From assembly GCA_001970955.1 (NCBI GenBank), contig MPUH01000735.1, positions 1 through 37,843 of the forward strand: a stretch of 37,843 bases of DNA, read 5' to 3'. Origin of the DNA: Stentor coeruleus. Lineage: Eukaryota; Ciliophora; Heterotrichea; Heterotrichida; Stentoridae. Position numbers and translations under genes: made by a program. Positions 26,971-35,713 of the stretch are shown in pieces. Position 1 is the first letter of the stretch. Every line of letters begins with the position of its first letter. Below the pieces are notes generated by a model. It saw nothing but the letters and a program-made list of their open reading frames with translations, had not been told where the DNA came from and did not search any database.

Positions 26971-27687
26971 CTAACTCACCTTTAATTTTGTCAAAGAATT
27001 CCAAGCTTTAAGGACCTTAGGGAGTATTTTAACCTATATAAACCTTACCTTAACAAAATCATCAATCACATTATCATATTTGCTTGTCATATAAATCCCT
27101 TCAAAAGCTTTTTTAGCAAGTTTCTTCATATAAAAATTTTCAATATGCTGATTAATATCCATAGTCTGACAATAAAAGCTCATAATTCCATTAAGACTTT
27201 GTTCCATGAGTTTTCTTTTATATTGTTTTCTACCAATATCAATGTCTGGGTATATAAGATCTTGATAATCTTCAACAAGCTCAGAAAGATTATCTTTTTT
27301 ATTGTTGAGGTATGTATTAGTTTTAAGGGCTTCCCATGATTTTAACATGGTTTTTAAAGATAGGAATTCTTCTAGGTTCTGAAGATCGGCTGTGTAGACG
27401 TTTTTTATGATTTGAAAGCATGGACGGTATGTTGAGAAGCCAATAATACGTCTGAGTTTTTCACAGCCTTGGACTATGTTGACTGAGGTTAGCTTTAGTC
27501 CTTCAAAAATTTTAACGTTTCCTGAAGATCGCATTTGGGTGATGTTTCGAGGAACTGCTGCTAATTTGCTTTTAATAGGAGACTTTTTTGCTATTGGAAC
27601 TTTTCTTGTAGCCAATGCTCGCTCTGGGGTCTTCAAAGGACTAGTGGAATTTTTTTTTACTTCTTTAACAGGTCTAGATAACTGCAT
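26971..27687 (-). CDS. hypothetical basic protein with one 15-nt intron
   Basis: Splicing of intron 27034-27048 gives 233 residues and replaces the unspliced end VRFI with VKILPKVLKAWNSLTKLKVS. The N-terminal 45 residues are disordered and basic, with SPLKTPER and KKSPIKSK (CDK-type S/T-P sites). The rest is predicted helical (SLKTMLKSWEALKTN, GRKQYKRKLMEQSLNG, HIENFYMKKLAKKAFEG). No membrane segment. I do not recognise a family; cytoskeletal or nuclear function is possible. It shares the intergenic region with the tRNA-Ala gene on the same strand. Confidence 0.72.
27034..27048 (-). other. 15-nt intron in the hypothetical protein gene
   Basis: gtaaggtttatatag on the minus strand: GT...AG, 15 nt, A at position 10, phase 0, ending in an in-frame TAG if retained. 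Removal extends the frame by about 21 codons to TAG at 26971-26973. Confidence 0.75.
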
Positions 27688-27815
27688 TATTACTATAAAA
27701 ATACACTCTAATATTGAAATACTTTTTAAAATGCATAAGTTAAAACATAAATTATATATCCTTCTTCTTGATATAAATCAGAATTGCTGCTGGTTTACCA
27801 TTCAAAGTTAGATGT

Positions 27816-27822
27816 AAAAAAA
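27816..27822 (-). terminator. Pol III oligo-T terminator of tRNA-Ala
   Basis: Seven consecutive T on the transcribed strand immediately after the discriminator base. Confidence 0.85.
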
Positions 27823-27895
27823 TGGAGAACCTGGGCATCGATCCCAGTGCCTCTTGCATGCTAAGCAAGCGCTCTACCATTTGAGCTAGATCCCC
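27823..27895 (-). tRNA. tRNA-Ala (AGC)
   Basis: This is a 73-nt cloverleaf. The acceptor 5' arm is ggggatc, and the D-arm is GCTC...GAGC. The anticodon stem CTTGC/GCAAG encloses loop TTAGCAT (anticodon AGC). The T-arm CTGGG/CCCAG encloses loop ATCGATG, and the discriminator is A. Box B (ggGATCGATgCC) is close to consensus. The acceptor has one T-T opposition and one G-T pair. A run of seven T follows on the minus strand (27816-27822), a polymerase III terminator. No intron, and no encoded CCA. Confidence 0.95.
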
Positions 27896-28007
27896 TTGTT
27901 CTATTTACAAAAATTTACTATTTATTAGGTTAATTAACAGGAACAAGTTTTAATTATTTATGTAAATTTGTCTGTTATTTTTACTTTCTGGAAATTTTTT
28001 ACCTTCT

Positions 28008-28196
28008 TTACCATGTTTCGCTTTTTTTCTTACGCTTGCATATACTTAGACTATCAGTAAATTCATCTATTTCTAAGACTTTATCTATAAATATTAATTT
28101 AACATCTAAAATATTTAAACTATGGATTAGCCCTTCAAAATATGTCTTTTTAGAAGAATGGTCTTTAGGTAAATATTTTTTTAATAAAAAATCCAT
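28008..28196 (-). CDS. possible small protein (62 aa)
   Basis: ATG start; charged, coding-like sequence (KKYLPKDHSSKKTYFEGLIH) ending in KRKKKSETW with an NLS-like basic run. No family recognised. Not conserved as far as I can tell from one sequence; it could be a relic or chance. Confidence 0.3.
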   Translation of the reverse strand: MDFLLKKYLPKDHSSKKTYFEGLIHSLNILDVKLIFIDKVLEIDEFTDSLSICKRKKKSETW

Positions 28197-28664
28197 TAAT
28201 AATTTTTATTAGATTGTTGAAAAGGTATCATTTAAGAGTAGTATTTAAGCTTAAAGTAGTTGTTGAACAATAAATTGAGGGTTAGATAAGGGATTTAGTT
28301 ATGATTTAGTATATGTTTCTATGCAATTTCTCTAAAGGTAGATTCAACAACAAACACAAAAAACTGTAAGTTTTTTGCCATCTCCAAATACTTTCATAAT
28401 TCACTTTAGTTCTACAGCTTTATGAATAATAGTCTTAGCATAAAGAGAAAATCATTTTTTCTTATAATAAACAGAAGCATAGATTTTATCCCTAACAATT
28501 TTATCAACCAAAAAATCTGACCCATTTCAAGATCCTCATCTTAAACCATTTTCTAAATAAAATACCAAAAAAAAACATAAACTTTTCACAATTTCATCAA
28601 TTTTACAATAAAATTTTACTTTTTAAACATTATTCTTATATAATTCTCCATTAACACAAACAAC
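28197..28664. other. intergenic, nothing recognised
   Basis: 5' flank of the F-box-like gene. AT-rich, no features supported. Confidence 0.4.
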
Positions 28665-29810
28665 ATGGGCACTAAACTTGACAAACTTGAACAGCCAAAA
28701 GACTATACTCCCAAGCTACAAGAAAGCGAAATGCTTTTAAACATTAGAAAAAAGAAAAGAAATATATTATCATCAATGATCAAAAGAGTCTTAACATCTC
28801 CTAAACCTAACTTCAGTGCAGATTTATCAAGATTGCCTGAAAACTCAATTTTACTTATATTAGAATTTATACCAAATGATATAAAAGTTTTATTCTCAGT
28901 ATCAGCTTTTTGGCATTTTTGTTTAACTGAAGCTATCGATCATGCTTTTAATTCAATTGAGTCTGACTTTGCAATTATGCATTCACATTTAATCACTTTT
29001 AAAAAAAGCTATTTGTATATAAAAGAAATCAAAGCAAGTGGTAAGTGTGGATATCGTATCGACCGTATCCTTGTTGCTGAAATCTTACCAATCCTAAAAA
29101 ACTACACAGTAAAATTTCATTACACATACAAATACTACAAATCCAATACCCCATTTTCCGCAGAATTCAAAATCGACTGTTGTGATAAAGGCAAACGCTC
29201 AATCTGGTGTCATCGTGATGAAAGTAAATTCCATGGCGCAGATCGAATTCGTGCTTATTGTCAACAAATCCCATCAATTTGTATAGGTGACAACATTGAA
29301 TTATCCATAAACTGGTTTAGTCTTTTTGGGCTTTTAAGACGTGATTGTATAACCTGGCAACCTCCAATTCTTTGTAGTATGAAAAACTATCTCCGATCTT
29401 TAAAACCTAAATCAATTGACCAAGAAGAAAACTTTAATAAAAAAACGCATTTATATAAAATATTAAGAAATTGTGAACCTGAAGTAAATTGTTCAGAATG
29501 GTATGATATAAAATATTATCCGGCTCATCCACAAGCAAATCCTTATGATCATTTTTTACCATTTTTAAGGTTGATTAAGTTTGAGTTTACTGGTTCTGAG
29601 ATTATTATATCGAAAAGTACTTTTAAAGCTGAGAAAAATGGTATTGTTCCTGATAGTATGAGTTTTATTGGTATATGGGTTGAGATTGTTGAAAATGGGG
29701 TTGAGATTAAACAGGAAGTTAAAAAGATGGGCCTTTTGTATGATAGACATGCTCCGGTTAGATTGAGGATTGGTGATGAGTTGGTTTTGTATATAAGTAG
29801 AGGAGGGTGA
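28665..29810 (+). CDS. F-box-like protein
   Basis: This is a 381-residue intronless ORF that starts MGTKLDKL (Gly2 gives a weak myristoylation context) and ends in TGA. Residues about 53-90, ADLSRLPENSILLILEF followed by IPNDIKVLFSVSAFWHFCL, match the F-box pattern (L-P...l..If.fL......l..vc..w). The rest is not LRR, WD40 or Kelch. It is a mixed beta-rich region with WCHRDESKFHG and WQPPILCS, and a C-terminal beta segment (SFIGIWVEIVENGVEI, VRLRIGDELVLYISRGG). F-box proteins supply substrate to SCF ubiquitin ligases by binding SKP1. Here the substrate domain is unrecognised. Paired with the two RING proteins, this is one of three ubiquitin-type genes in the window. Confidence 0.68.
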   Translation: MGTKLDKLEQPKDYTPKLQESEMLLNIRKKKRNILSSMIKRVLTSPKPNFSADLSRLPENSILLILEFIPNDIKVLFSVSAFWHFCLTEAIDHAFNSIESDFAIMHSHLITFKKSYLYIKEIKASGKCGYRIDRILVAEILPILKNYTVKFHYTYKYYKSNTPFSAEFKIDCCDKGKRSIWCHRDESKFHGADRIRAYCQQIPSICIGDNIELSINWFSLFGLLRRDCITWQPPILCSMKNYLRSLKPKSIDQEENFNKKTHLYKILRNCEPEVNCSEWYDIKYYPAHPQANPYDHFLPFLRLIKFEFTGSEIIISKSTFKAEKNGIVPDSMSFIGIWVEIVENGVEIKQEVKKMGLLYDRHAPVRLRIGDELVLYISRGG

Positions 29811-31300
29811 TGAGTATTATTAATCAAAAAAAAAAAAAAATTTGTGGGAAAAACTATGCTTTTCAGGTTAGAAGTAGAGAGTTTTAGAAACTGAAGATTT
29901 TGTTTAGTTTTAGATCCTGATTTTCCTTATGAACTTGGGGTTTATTGATAAAAGTGCATTTTCAGTAGGCTCTTTTGTGATTGTGATAACTTTGTTTAAG
30001 TTTTTTTCAGTTTTTTAATAGAGTTTAGGGCTTTTTATAGAAAATTATGACTTGGAGCTTTTGAAGTCTTGAGAAGTCTTCAGATGGGATATTGTGTTGG
30101 ATTATATGGGTTGATAGGTTTCTTGTTGTATTACTCAAATTATTGAATTCATTAGAGATTTGTAAAAGTTACTAGTTGGATATTAAGACTTGAAATTATT
30201 GTGCTCTTGAAGAATGGGTGATTGTGACTGGCGATGAAGGAGAAGGTTTTGAAGGAAAGTTGCTTGAGTTCCTTTTATTGGGACTTGATAGCTTTGATTG
30301 TAGTCTAGTTTTTGAGTAAGTTTGAGGACTTCTTGTTTTTTTAGCTCAAAGATAGACTGGAGATAATTAAAATGATTTATCTTAATAATATTAATAAGAA
30401 ATAAGCAAGATTTGGAGAAAACTTTACTATATCTATTTGAGTTTTCATATATAAAATACTGTAAATTTTATAAGAACTTTAGGTGTAAGTGGGTGTTAGA
30501 TTTATATGAAAAGAGTTTGAATTTTTGTTGTTGATATAGTAAAAAGGATTATTTTGGATATTGAAAGGTTAAGGTTTTGATAATTTTATTATGCTTGGAT
30601 TATAAAGTTGTGCTTATTTTGTTTTTGATATATTAGGATGGGAAATTGATAAAATTTTGAGGATTTTGATATATGAAAAGTTTTTAGTTTTGTGTCATTA
30701 TGAAATTTAAGAGTTTAAGGGATAAATTTACTTTTAGGGAAACTTTTTGTTTTACGATATGTTCTGAACAGAATTGATTTTTATTTAATCCTGAAGCAAT
30801 GCTTACTGCGATTATAATCATTAATTCTACAAAAAAATTTTTCATAGTTTAGTTAAATATTCTACCAAACTTAAATAATCATAAACTTTATTCAATATCC
30901 TTAGGAAATTTAAAATTTTATAATACAAATTGCATTTTCTGAAATCTTCATATCCTTATCTCTCACAAATTCACCTAAATATCCCCTTCTATTACTTTAA
31001 AATCTCTAAAATTTTTTATCTCACAAGCTTTTCCCCAAATCACAACCCAAGCTTCTCTTCTAAAAATTCCCTCTCAAGTCAACCCTCTCCAATTTTCCCA
31101 TTCCATTCCACCTATCAAAGCCCTCTCCATCATTAACCTAAAGCATTTTTATCCAAAAATCTAATCTCAAAAAAACCTAATCTCCTAACACCCAATCCTT
31201 AAAAAAACCTTTCATAAATTCCTGTAAAAATTCTCCATCCCTACAAACAACCCTCAACAAAAACCTCAATCCTCCTACAAAAAAACCCCTCTCCTATCTT
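29811..31300. other. 1.5-kb convergent intergenic region with a composition switch
   Basis: From 29811 to about 30780 the + strand is T/G-rich and C-poor. From about 30860 to 31300 it is C/A/T-rich and G-poor. The switch lies between convergent genes, so both 3' flanks are T/G-rich on their own coding strand. No ORF accepted (a 68-residue + frame at 30930 is a composition artefact). Confidence 0.5.
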
Positions 31301-31513
31301 TTAAATATCATGTATCATTTTAAAAATACTCTGGTCTTCAGAAAATCTTGGTTTATTGTCAGACACCACAAAAATACAACTAACTTCTTTTATAGACTCT
31401 TCTTCTGAAGGATCAGGATTATGTGGTTTATTCTCTTGCCCTATATGATCCCCATGCGACAAACTTATAGACTTAATCACATCTTCACGAGTTTTAATTA
31501 TTTTACAACCCAT
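31301..31513 (-). CDS. small MGC-start protein (70 aa)
   Basis: The protein starts MGCKIIKTREDVIK (Gly2 plus Cys3 followed by basic residues), a strong dual-lipidation N-terminus. The middle is acidic and Pro-rich (HNPDPSEEESIKEVSC); it ends SIFKMIHDI. No domain, and no membrane helix. The ATG lies just 11 nt after the stop codon of the DHHC palmitoyltransferase gene on the same strand, an unusually tight spacing. Shared transcription is possible, and the protein is a plausible substrate of such an enzyme; both are inference. It does not resemble the EF-hand MGC family beyond the N-terminus. Confidence 0.65.
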   Translation of the reverse strand: MGCKIIKTREDVIKSISLSHGDHIGQENKPHNPDPSEEESIKEVSCIFVVSDNKPRFSEDQSIFKMIHDI

Positions 31514-31524
31514 TTTATTAATAT

Positions 31525-32349
31525 TTAGTTCTCAAAAGACACAAGACTCAAAATGACTTCTTGGCTCGCACTTTGCAATATGAAATCTGGGTTTTTTTCA
31601 ATGAAAGTTATACAGCTTCTATGAACTCTAACTCTATTCTGTTTTTTTATGTTTATTTTTGGCAGATTATCTTGATTATCATCAGTTTCTTTATACGATG
31701 ATACTTTTTGTGTGTTTTTATGACGTCTGATTTTTATGTATTCATATGTTGTCAGGTTTTTACATTTTAAGTACAAGTGTAAGAAAATGAGATAGTTTAG
31801 AAAAATAATTATGAGAAAGTTGAATATTGAGTCTAAGATGAGGATTATACGTTTAGGTTCATTGATGTTTATAAGAGATATTATTTCATATGCAAAAAGG
31901 AATAGGATGTTGATGTCTAAAGATATGATTAAAAAGATAAATAATTTGTAGTTTGATTTTCCAATACAATTGTTTAGCCATTTACAGTGGTGGTCGAAGT
32001 TTTCAACGCATCGATCGCATTGGCCACAGTGTTTAGAAGTTTTACTCACATACGATTTACAAACTGTGCAATAAAAAGAAATACTTTCATTGGTTTCTAG
32101 GCTGAATATAAGTTACTATATCGGCTCAGCTTTAACAGAAATGCTAGGGTTGGACTTAGTAGCTAGGTATCCAGAAATAATAACAGAAAAACTGGAAATG
32201 TAAAACAAAACTAAAAAACTTAAACTTTTGATTGATAAATTCTCTTTTGATGCAATAAATATAGGGACAAATACATGCCAGAGTTCTAAAAACCAGCTAA
32301 AAACTTGTAAAAAATGTAAAGGACAACTAAAACCATTTCTTGTAAGCAT
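31525..32349 (-). CDS. DHHC-type protein S-acyltransferase (palmitoyltransferase)
   Basis: Splicing of intron 32102-32116 joins two frames into 269 residues. The start MLTRNGFSCPLHFLQVFSWF resembles the N-terminus of ZDHHC1/11-type enzymes. Two TM helices follow (about 15-33 and 44-60). The Cys-rich domain is FYCTVCKSYVSKTSKHCGQC, then DRCVENFDHHCKWLNNCIG, with D114-H-H-C117 as the catalytic tetrad and all zinc-binding Cys/His present. TM3 and TM4 follow (about 125-148 and 158-180), then the TTYEYI motif (family TTxE). The basic tail ends in SFEN. Role: transfers palmitate from palmitoyl-CoA via Cys117 to cysteines of membrane-associated proteins, in Golgi, ER or plasma membrane. Confidence 0.95.
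32102..32116 (-). other. 15-nt intron in the DHHC gene
   Basis: gtaacttatattcag on the minus strand: GT...AG, 15 nt, A at position 10. Removal joins SVKAEPI to YLETNESISFYC in frame. Retention gives TAG at once. Confidence 0.95.
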
Positions 32350-32459
32350 TATTAAAATCTCCTAACACAATATCCTCTCATAAAAAAAAAATTCTATTAT
32401 AATTCATCATTTTAAATAAAAAAATGCATCAAAAGCTTTTAGGAAATACTAATATTATC

Positions 32460-32912
32460 CTAGTTTTTCTTATATTTCGGAATTTCATCTTTAAACTCAT
32501 CTAAAAACTCTTGAATATACTTCTTTGATATGCATTTCTCAGATGTTGCTTCGATGATATTAAAAGCTATAGGTAAACCAAACATAATCCCAAAATGGCT
32601 GAATTTCTTTTGTATTTTTGGGAGGTTCCAAATTATCCCAATACCAACAAACACTCCTCCTAAAGTAAAAGGACTCATTGGGTTTTTCTTAATAGCTAAA
32701 CCACAAGTCCCTGCTGTAAGTAAAGTTATTATAATCCCAGAAGTCATCGATGCTATAAAAGCACTTTCTCTAAGCATATCATCAGCATAGGTTAAAGTAT
32801 AAATATCAGCAGGTTTTTGTTTGGAGTCATTCTTGTGGAAAATACATTTTTTAGCTAGGCAAAAACACTCTGTATAATATTTGAAATAAAACCAATAACT
32901 GAGGTCTTGCAT
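32460..32912 (-). CDS. small two-helix membrane protein, unknown
   Basis: The protein has 150 residues. Hydrophobic segments at about 52-74 and 81-97 are separated by a short KKNPMSP turn (a TM hairpin), with a third weaker one at about 105-118 (FGIMFGLPIAFNII). The N-terminus is Cys-rich (CFCLAKKC) and could be palmitoylated. The C-terminus is charged (LDEFKDEIPKYKKN). It lies 110 nt upstream of the DHHC gene on the same strand. Family not recognised. Confidence 0.65.
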   Translation of the reverse strand: MQDLSYWFYFKYYTECFCLAKKCIFHKNDSKQKPADIYTLTYADDMLRESAFIASMTSGIIITLLTAGTCGLAIKKNPMSPFTLGGVFVGIGIIWNLPKIQKKFSHFGIMFGLPIAFNIIEATSEKCISKKYIQEFLDEFKDEIPKYKKN

Positions 32913-33239
32913 AGAATTTATATTATATTATGAGGTTATTAAAAAGCTTTAGATTAAGATAAAAATTTGGATTTTGTTTGAGATTTAGATATGATTTGTA
33001 TTGGGTGTTAAGATTTTAGCTGAAGATTTTTAGATACTAAAAAAGTCTGATGAAGACAAAAGATATTTTTTATGATAAGACTTTAATTATACAATAACTC
33101 TGAAAGTATTAATATTGAAGTTTAGGAAATACACTTAAATTAAGATGATTGAAAACTTTTTCAGATTGATAGAAATCAGGAAAATGGGAGATTTTATATA
33201 TAAATAAAAACAATTTACACTTATTTGAGGATTTTAAGA
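32913..33239. other. intergenic, nothing recognised
   Basis: No feature supported. Confidence 0.35.
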
Positions 33240-33303
33240 TTAAAGATGCTAACTTAAACTTCAATCCAGTAATTTACATAGAAAAAAAATGTTTTAATAC
33301 CTG

Positions 33304-33760
33304 GTGAAGCTTTCTAATAATAAAATTTATCTGTTAGATATGAGATATCTTGAAGAATACTCTAAAATTATAGAATATTTTCAATATATTATATCTTCAG
33401 CTTTTAAATCAAAACTAAAAAGCGAGGGATATGCTTTAAAAAATATAATAGTAATAAAAATACTAACTTATTATGAATTTACAACATCACTTATCTTTTC
33501 ATTTAAGTATTATAAAATCATTACTGAAAGAAAGTTATTATTTAGTAGATGAACATAAAAAATGTTTAATAAATGCAACATCCAAAAATCATCCCTTATA
33601 GGAAGATATTAGATTTAACAACAAAAAAATATTTAGTCCAATCAAAGCTTATTATCAAATATTTGAACTTAATTTTTATAAGGGAATAAAAAAATATTTT
33701 CAGCCCATAAGATTTTGCTTTTTCTATTATTATATGTTTTTAATTGTAGGATTATATTAA
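33304..33760 (+). pseudogene. decayed or frame-broken gene, unknown family
   Basis: Two overlapping coding-like frames. 33304-33552 has only a GTG at its start, with an internal ATG at 33340 (MRYLEEYSKIIEYFQYII). From ATG 33473 another frame reads SIIKSLLKESYYLVDEHKKC and CLINATSKNHPL to TAG 33599. It then stays open for 52 more codons (EDIRFNNKKIFSPIKAYY...) to TAA 33758. No 15-nt intron covers the TAG. This looks like a relic with one frameshift and one nonsense change; the family is not recognised. A working gene with errors in the consensus is the alternative. Confidence 0.35.
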
Positions 33761-33867
33761 ATTTCAAAGGATTTTTTTGAGTTGAAAGTGTTGAGAAGTG
33801 TTTAAATTTTTATATTTATACCAAAAACCATAAAAAAACTAATCATAGTCTTTTTACCTAATAATTT

Positions 33868-34698
33868 CTATTTATTTCTCTTAAATGTCCCTTGATAAAC
33901 CCCAGTCAATATCCCTAAGCTACAAATAAACCTTGTTGCCCATAGTCCAACTCCTGAAACTTCAGAAAAATAGCTTCCGATCATGTCATTAGCTTTAACA
34001 AAACCTTCTTTTGCTATAAAAATCCCTTTATATGGGACAATCTTATTCCCATACTGCTTGCCGATAACTGAAACTGGTAAACCACTAGGAATATACTCAT
34101 GCTCAATCCTATAAAAGCCAACTTTCGGTACTGTATACTTTTTTTTAGACTTAAACAACACAAGTTTCCCTTGTTCTTCAGCTTGCTTATAATCATCTCC
34201 TTTATATTGTCCTACAATCCCTCTCCAGGATTTTAAGTTTTTCAGAATCCCAGAGTCCACTTTGAAGTCTCCTATTTGCAAGAGTCCTCTGGTTGTGGAG
34301 AAATAGTCATATAAACGCCATTTGGGATTTAAATATTGCGTTGGGAATTTGGAACTGTTTATTGGTACTGAGCTCCACTTAGAGTATATGTTGAAATCTT
34401 TGTCTTGAAAATATTGAAACATTTCAACTTTCCTTCTTAAAGATAGACCCGAGACCACAACTCCGAATTTTTCATCTCTCAATGGAGTATTATCTGATGG
34501 ATGCAATGCGCCAGTTATGTAAACTGGTTTACCTTCATTCGATTTCTCATAGAACTTAGCATGGACTAGGTTGGATTTTAGACTATGCATTGATCTGATA
34601 TTTGCAGTCTGAGACCATTCATAGTATGCCCAGTAGACCCCTGAAAAACCAGCTAATACATACCAATAATTGACTTCCTTATCTTTTTTCCTCATCAT
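33868..34698 (-). CDS. TMEM43/LUMA family membrane protein
   Basis: This is a 276-residue intronless ORF. An N-terminal TM helix (about 10-28) is followed by a long soluble domain. It has the family's signature: GKPVYITGALHPSDNTPLRD, then FGVVVSGLSLRRKVEMFQYF, then IYSKWSSVPINSSKF with NPKW, and PKVGFYRIEHEYIPSGLPVS. A C-terminal helix GLWATRFICSLGILTGVY follows. Animal TMEM43 sits in the inner nuclear membrane and ER and binds lamins and emerin; bacterial homologues exist too. Animal TMEM43 has about 400 residues and several C-terminal TM helices, so this copy is short and keeps only one. Role here is not known. Confidence 0.8.
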   Translation of the reverse strand: MMRKKDKEVNYWYVLAGFSGVYWAYYEWSQTANIRSMHSLKSNLVHAKFYEKSNEGKPVYITGALHPSDNTPLRDEKFGVVVSGLSLRRKVEMFQYFQDKDFNIYSKWSSVPINSSKFPTQYLNPKWRLYDYFSTTRGLLQIGDFKVDSGILKNLKSWRGIVGQYKGDDYKQAEEQGKLVLFKSKKKYTVPKVGFYRIEHEYIPSGLPVSVIGKQYGNKIVPYKGIFIAKEGFVKANDMIGSYFSEVSGVGLWATRFICSLGILTGVYQGTFKRNK

Positions 34699-34876
34699 TA
34701 TAAGATTATTATGTGATTAAATATACAAAACTATTGTGTTGAAGATGATGATACTTATATGTGTATTTTTGTTTAATTATAACAATCAGGTTTGTATATA
34801 AATGAAGTTTAGGATAGAATCTCAAATAAAAAATATAAAATTAGAGTATTTAAACTATATCTTTACTAGACAAAAA

Positions 34877-35353
34877 ATGATAAATATGAAATCTGGGAAG
34901 TTCTTTGGTACAGAGATATTTAGCCCTAAATATGTTATCAGTAAAATCCTCCTTCCTTCAGAGCTCATTTTATATGATTGAGTTCTTTATCACAGCTCTT
35001 TTAAACCTAATTTTTGGCTTGAGAATAACTTAAGCCAAATATTCACTCCATATCAATTAAACTTTCAAGACTCATTTAGCCTAGTCTATATCTTCAATAC
35101 TATCAATCCTATTTATATCTAAAACAGTAGTATATATCATTGAAAGAGCAAGAAAATGCTTAGACTTTATTCGGACAATCTATTTCTTCCATTTCACAAT
35201 CCTAACTCTAAACTTAATTCATCAAACATGCTCTGGTGGATAACAAACTGTATAACAATCTATCTAACTGTACTTTTAAGTGAATTCTTATATATGAAAA
35301 TCGTACAACAAAAATTTCCTTATCATTTCCATCAAAAAAGAGAGAAATACTAA
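34877..35353 (+). pseudogene. SYS1: SYS1 homologue broken by four compensating frameshifts
   Basis: The SYS1 fold can be followed across the whole span only by alternating between two frames. Frame A (ATG 34877): GKFFGTEIFSPKYVISKI. Frame B: FLQSSFYMIEFFITALLNLI then FGLRIT. Frame A: LSQIFTPYQLNFQDSFS. Frame B: SKTVVYIIERARKCLDFIRT then IYFFHFTILTLN. Frame A: LWWITNCITIYLTVLLSEFL then YMKI. These align in order with the human SYS1 landmarks WDP..ILSQI, SLDQMFD, IRRGKQCLDF.VTVHFFH, and TWWL...CIALM..IGEYLCM. No GT...AG 15- or 16-mer accounts for the switches without losing homology. SYS1 recruits ARFRP1 to the trans-Golgi. The gene ends 146 nt before a contig join, so consensus indels are as likely as true decay. 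Confidence 0.65.
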
Positions 35354-35442
35354 TTAAACTAAATCATCTGCAATAATGTTAATAAAATTGTCAGACTTAT
35401 TAATAATATTTTCAAGCATAAAACCTCAAAAAAACCTTTTTT

Positions 35443-35557
35443 GTTTAACCATATCGAACTTCTAGGCTCGGTATTAGTTTTTATTATATTTACTAAAATN
35501 GTTTAACCATATCGAACTTCTAGGCTCGGTATTAGTTTTTATTATATTTACTAAAAT
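35443..35557. repeat. duplicated contig end around a one-base gap
   Basis: The 57 nt at 35443-35499 recur exactly at 35501-35557 around a single N at 35500. Same pattern as at 23901: unmerged overlapping contig ends. Confidence 0.93.
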
Positions 35558-35713
35558 CTTCAATACCATTTAGGATCATTTCCAGAATTTCTAGTAATAA
35601 AATAGGTAAAATAATAATTATATATTAAAATAACTACAATATGAGAAATTGATTAGAATATTACTTTAAAAGAGTCATTATTTTATAGTAAGATTTTATA
35701 TGTGATATTATAA

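Noticed and set aside
27990..28005. 15-nt GT...AG segment gtaaaaaatttccag (minus strand) after the 62-residue ORF
   Set aside because: Position 10 is T, not A, and it lies after the stop codon, so it restores nothing.
30930..31136. 68-residue + ORF
   Set aside because: Pro/Ser/Leu-rich reading of a G-poor intergenic stretch; composition artefact.
34910..34925. 16-nt intron gtacagagatatttag in the SYS1 region
   Set aside because: It fits the intron pattern and would shift the frame as needed, but removing it deletes GTEIFSPKYVISKI, which matches the SYS1 WDP..ILSQI segment in both sequence and length.
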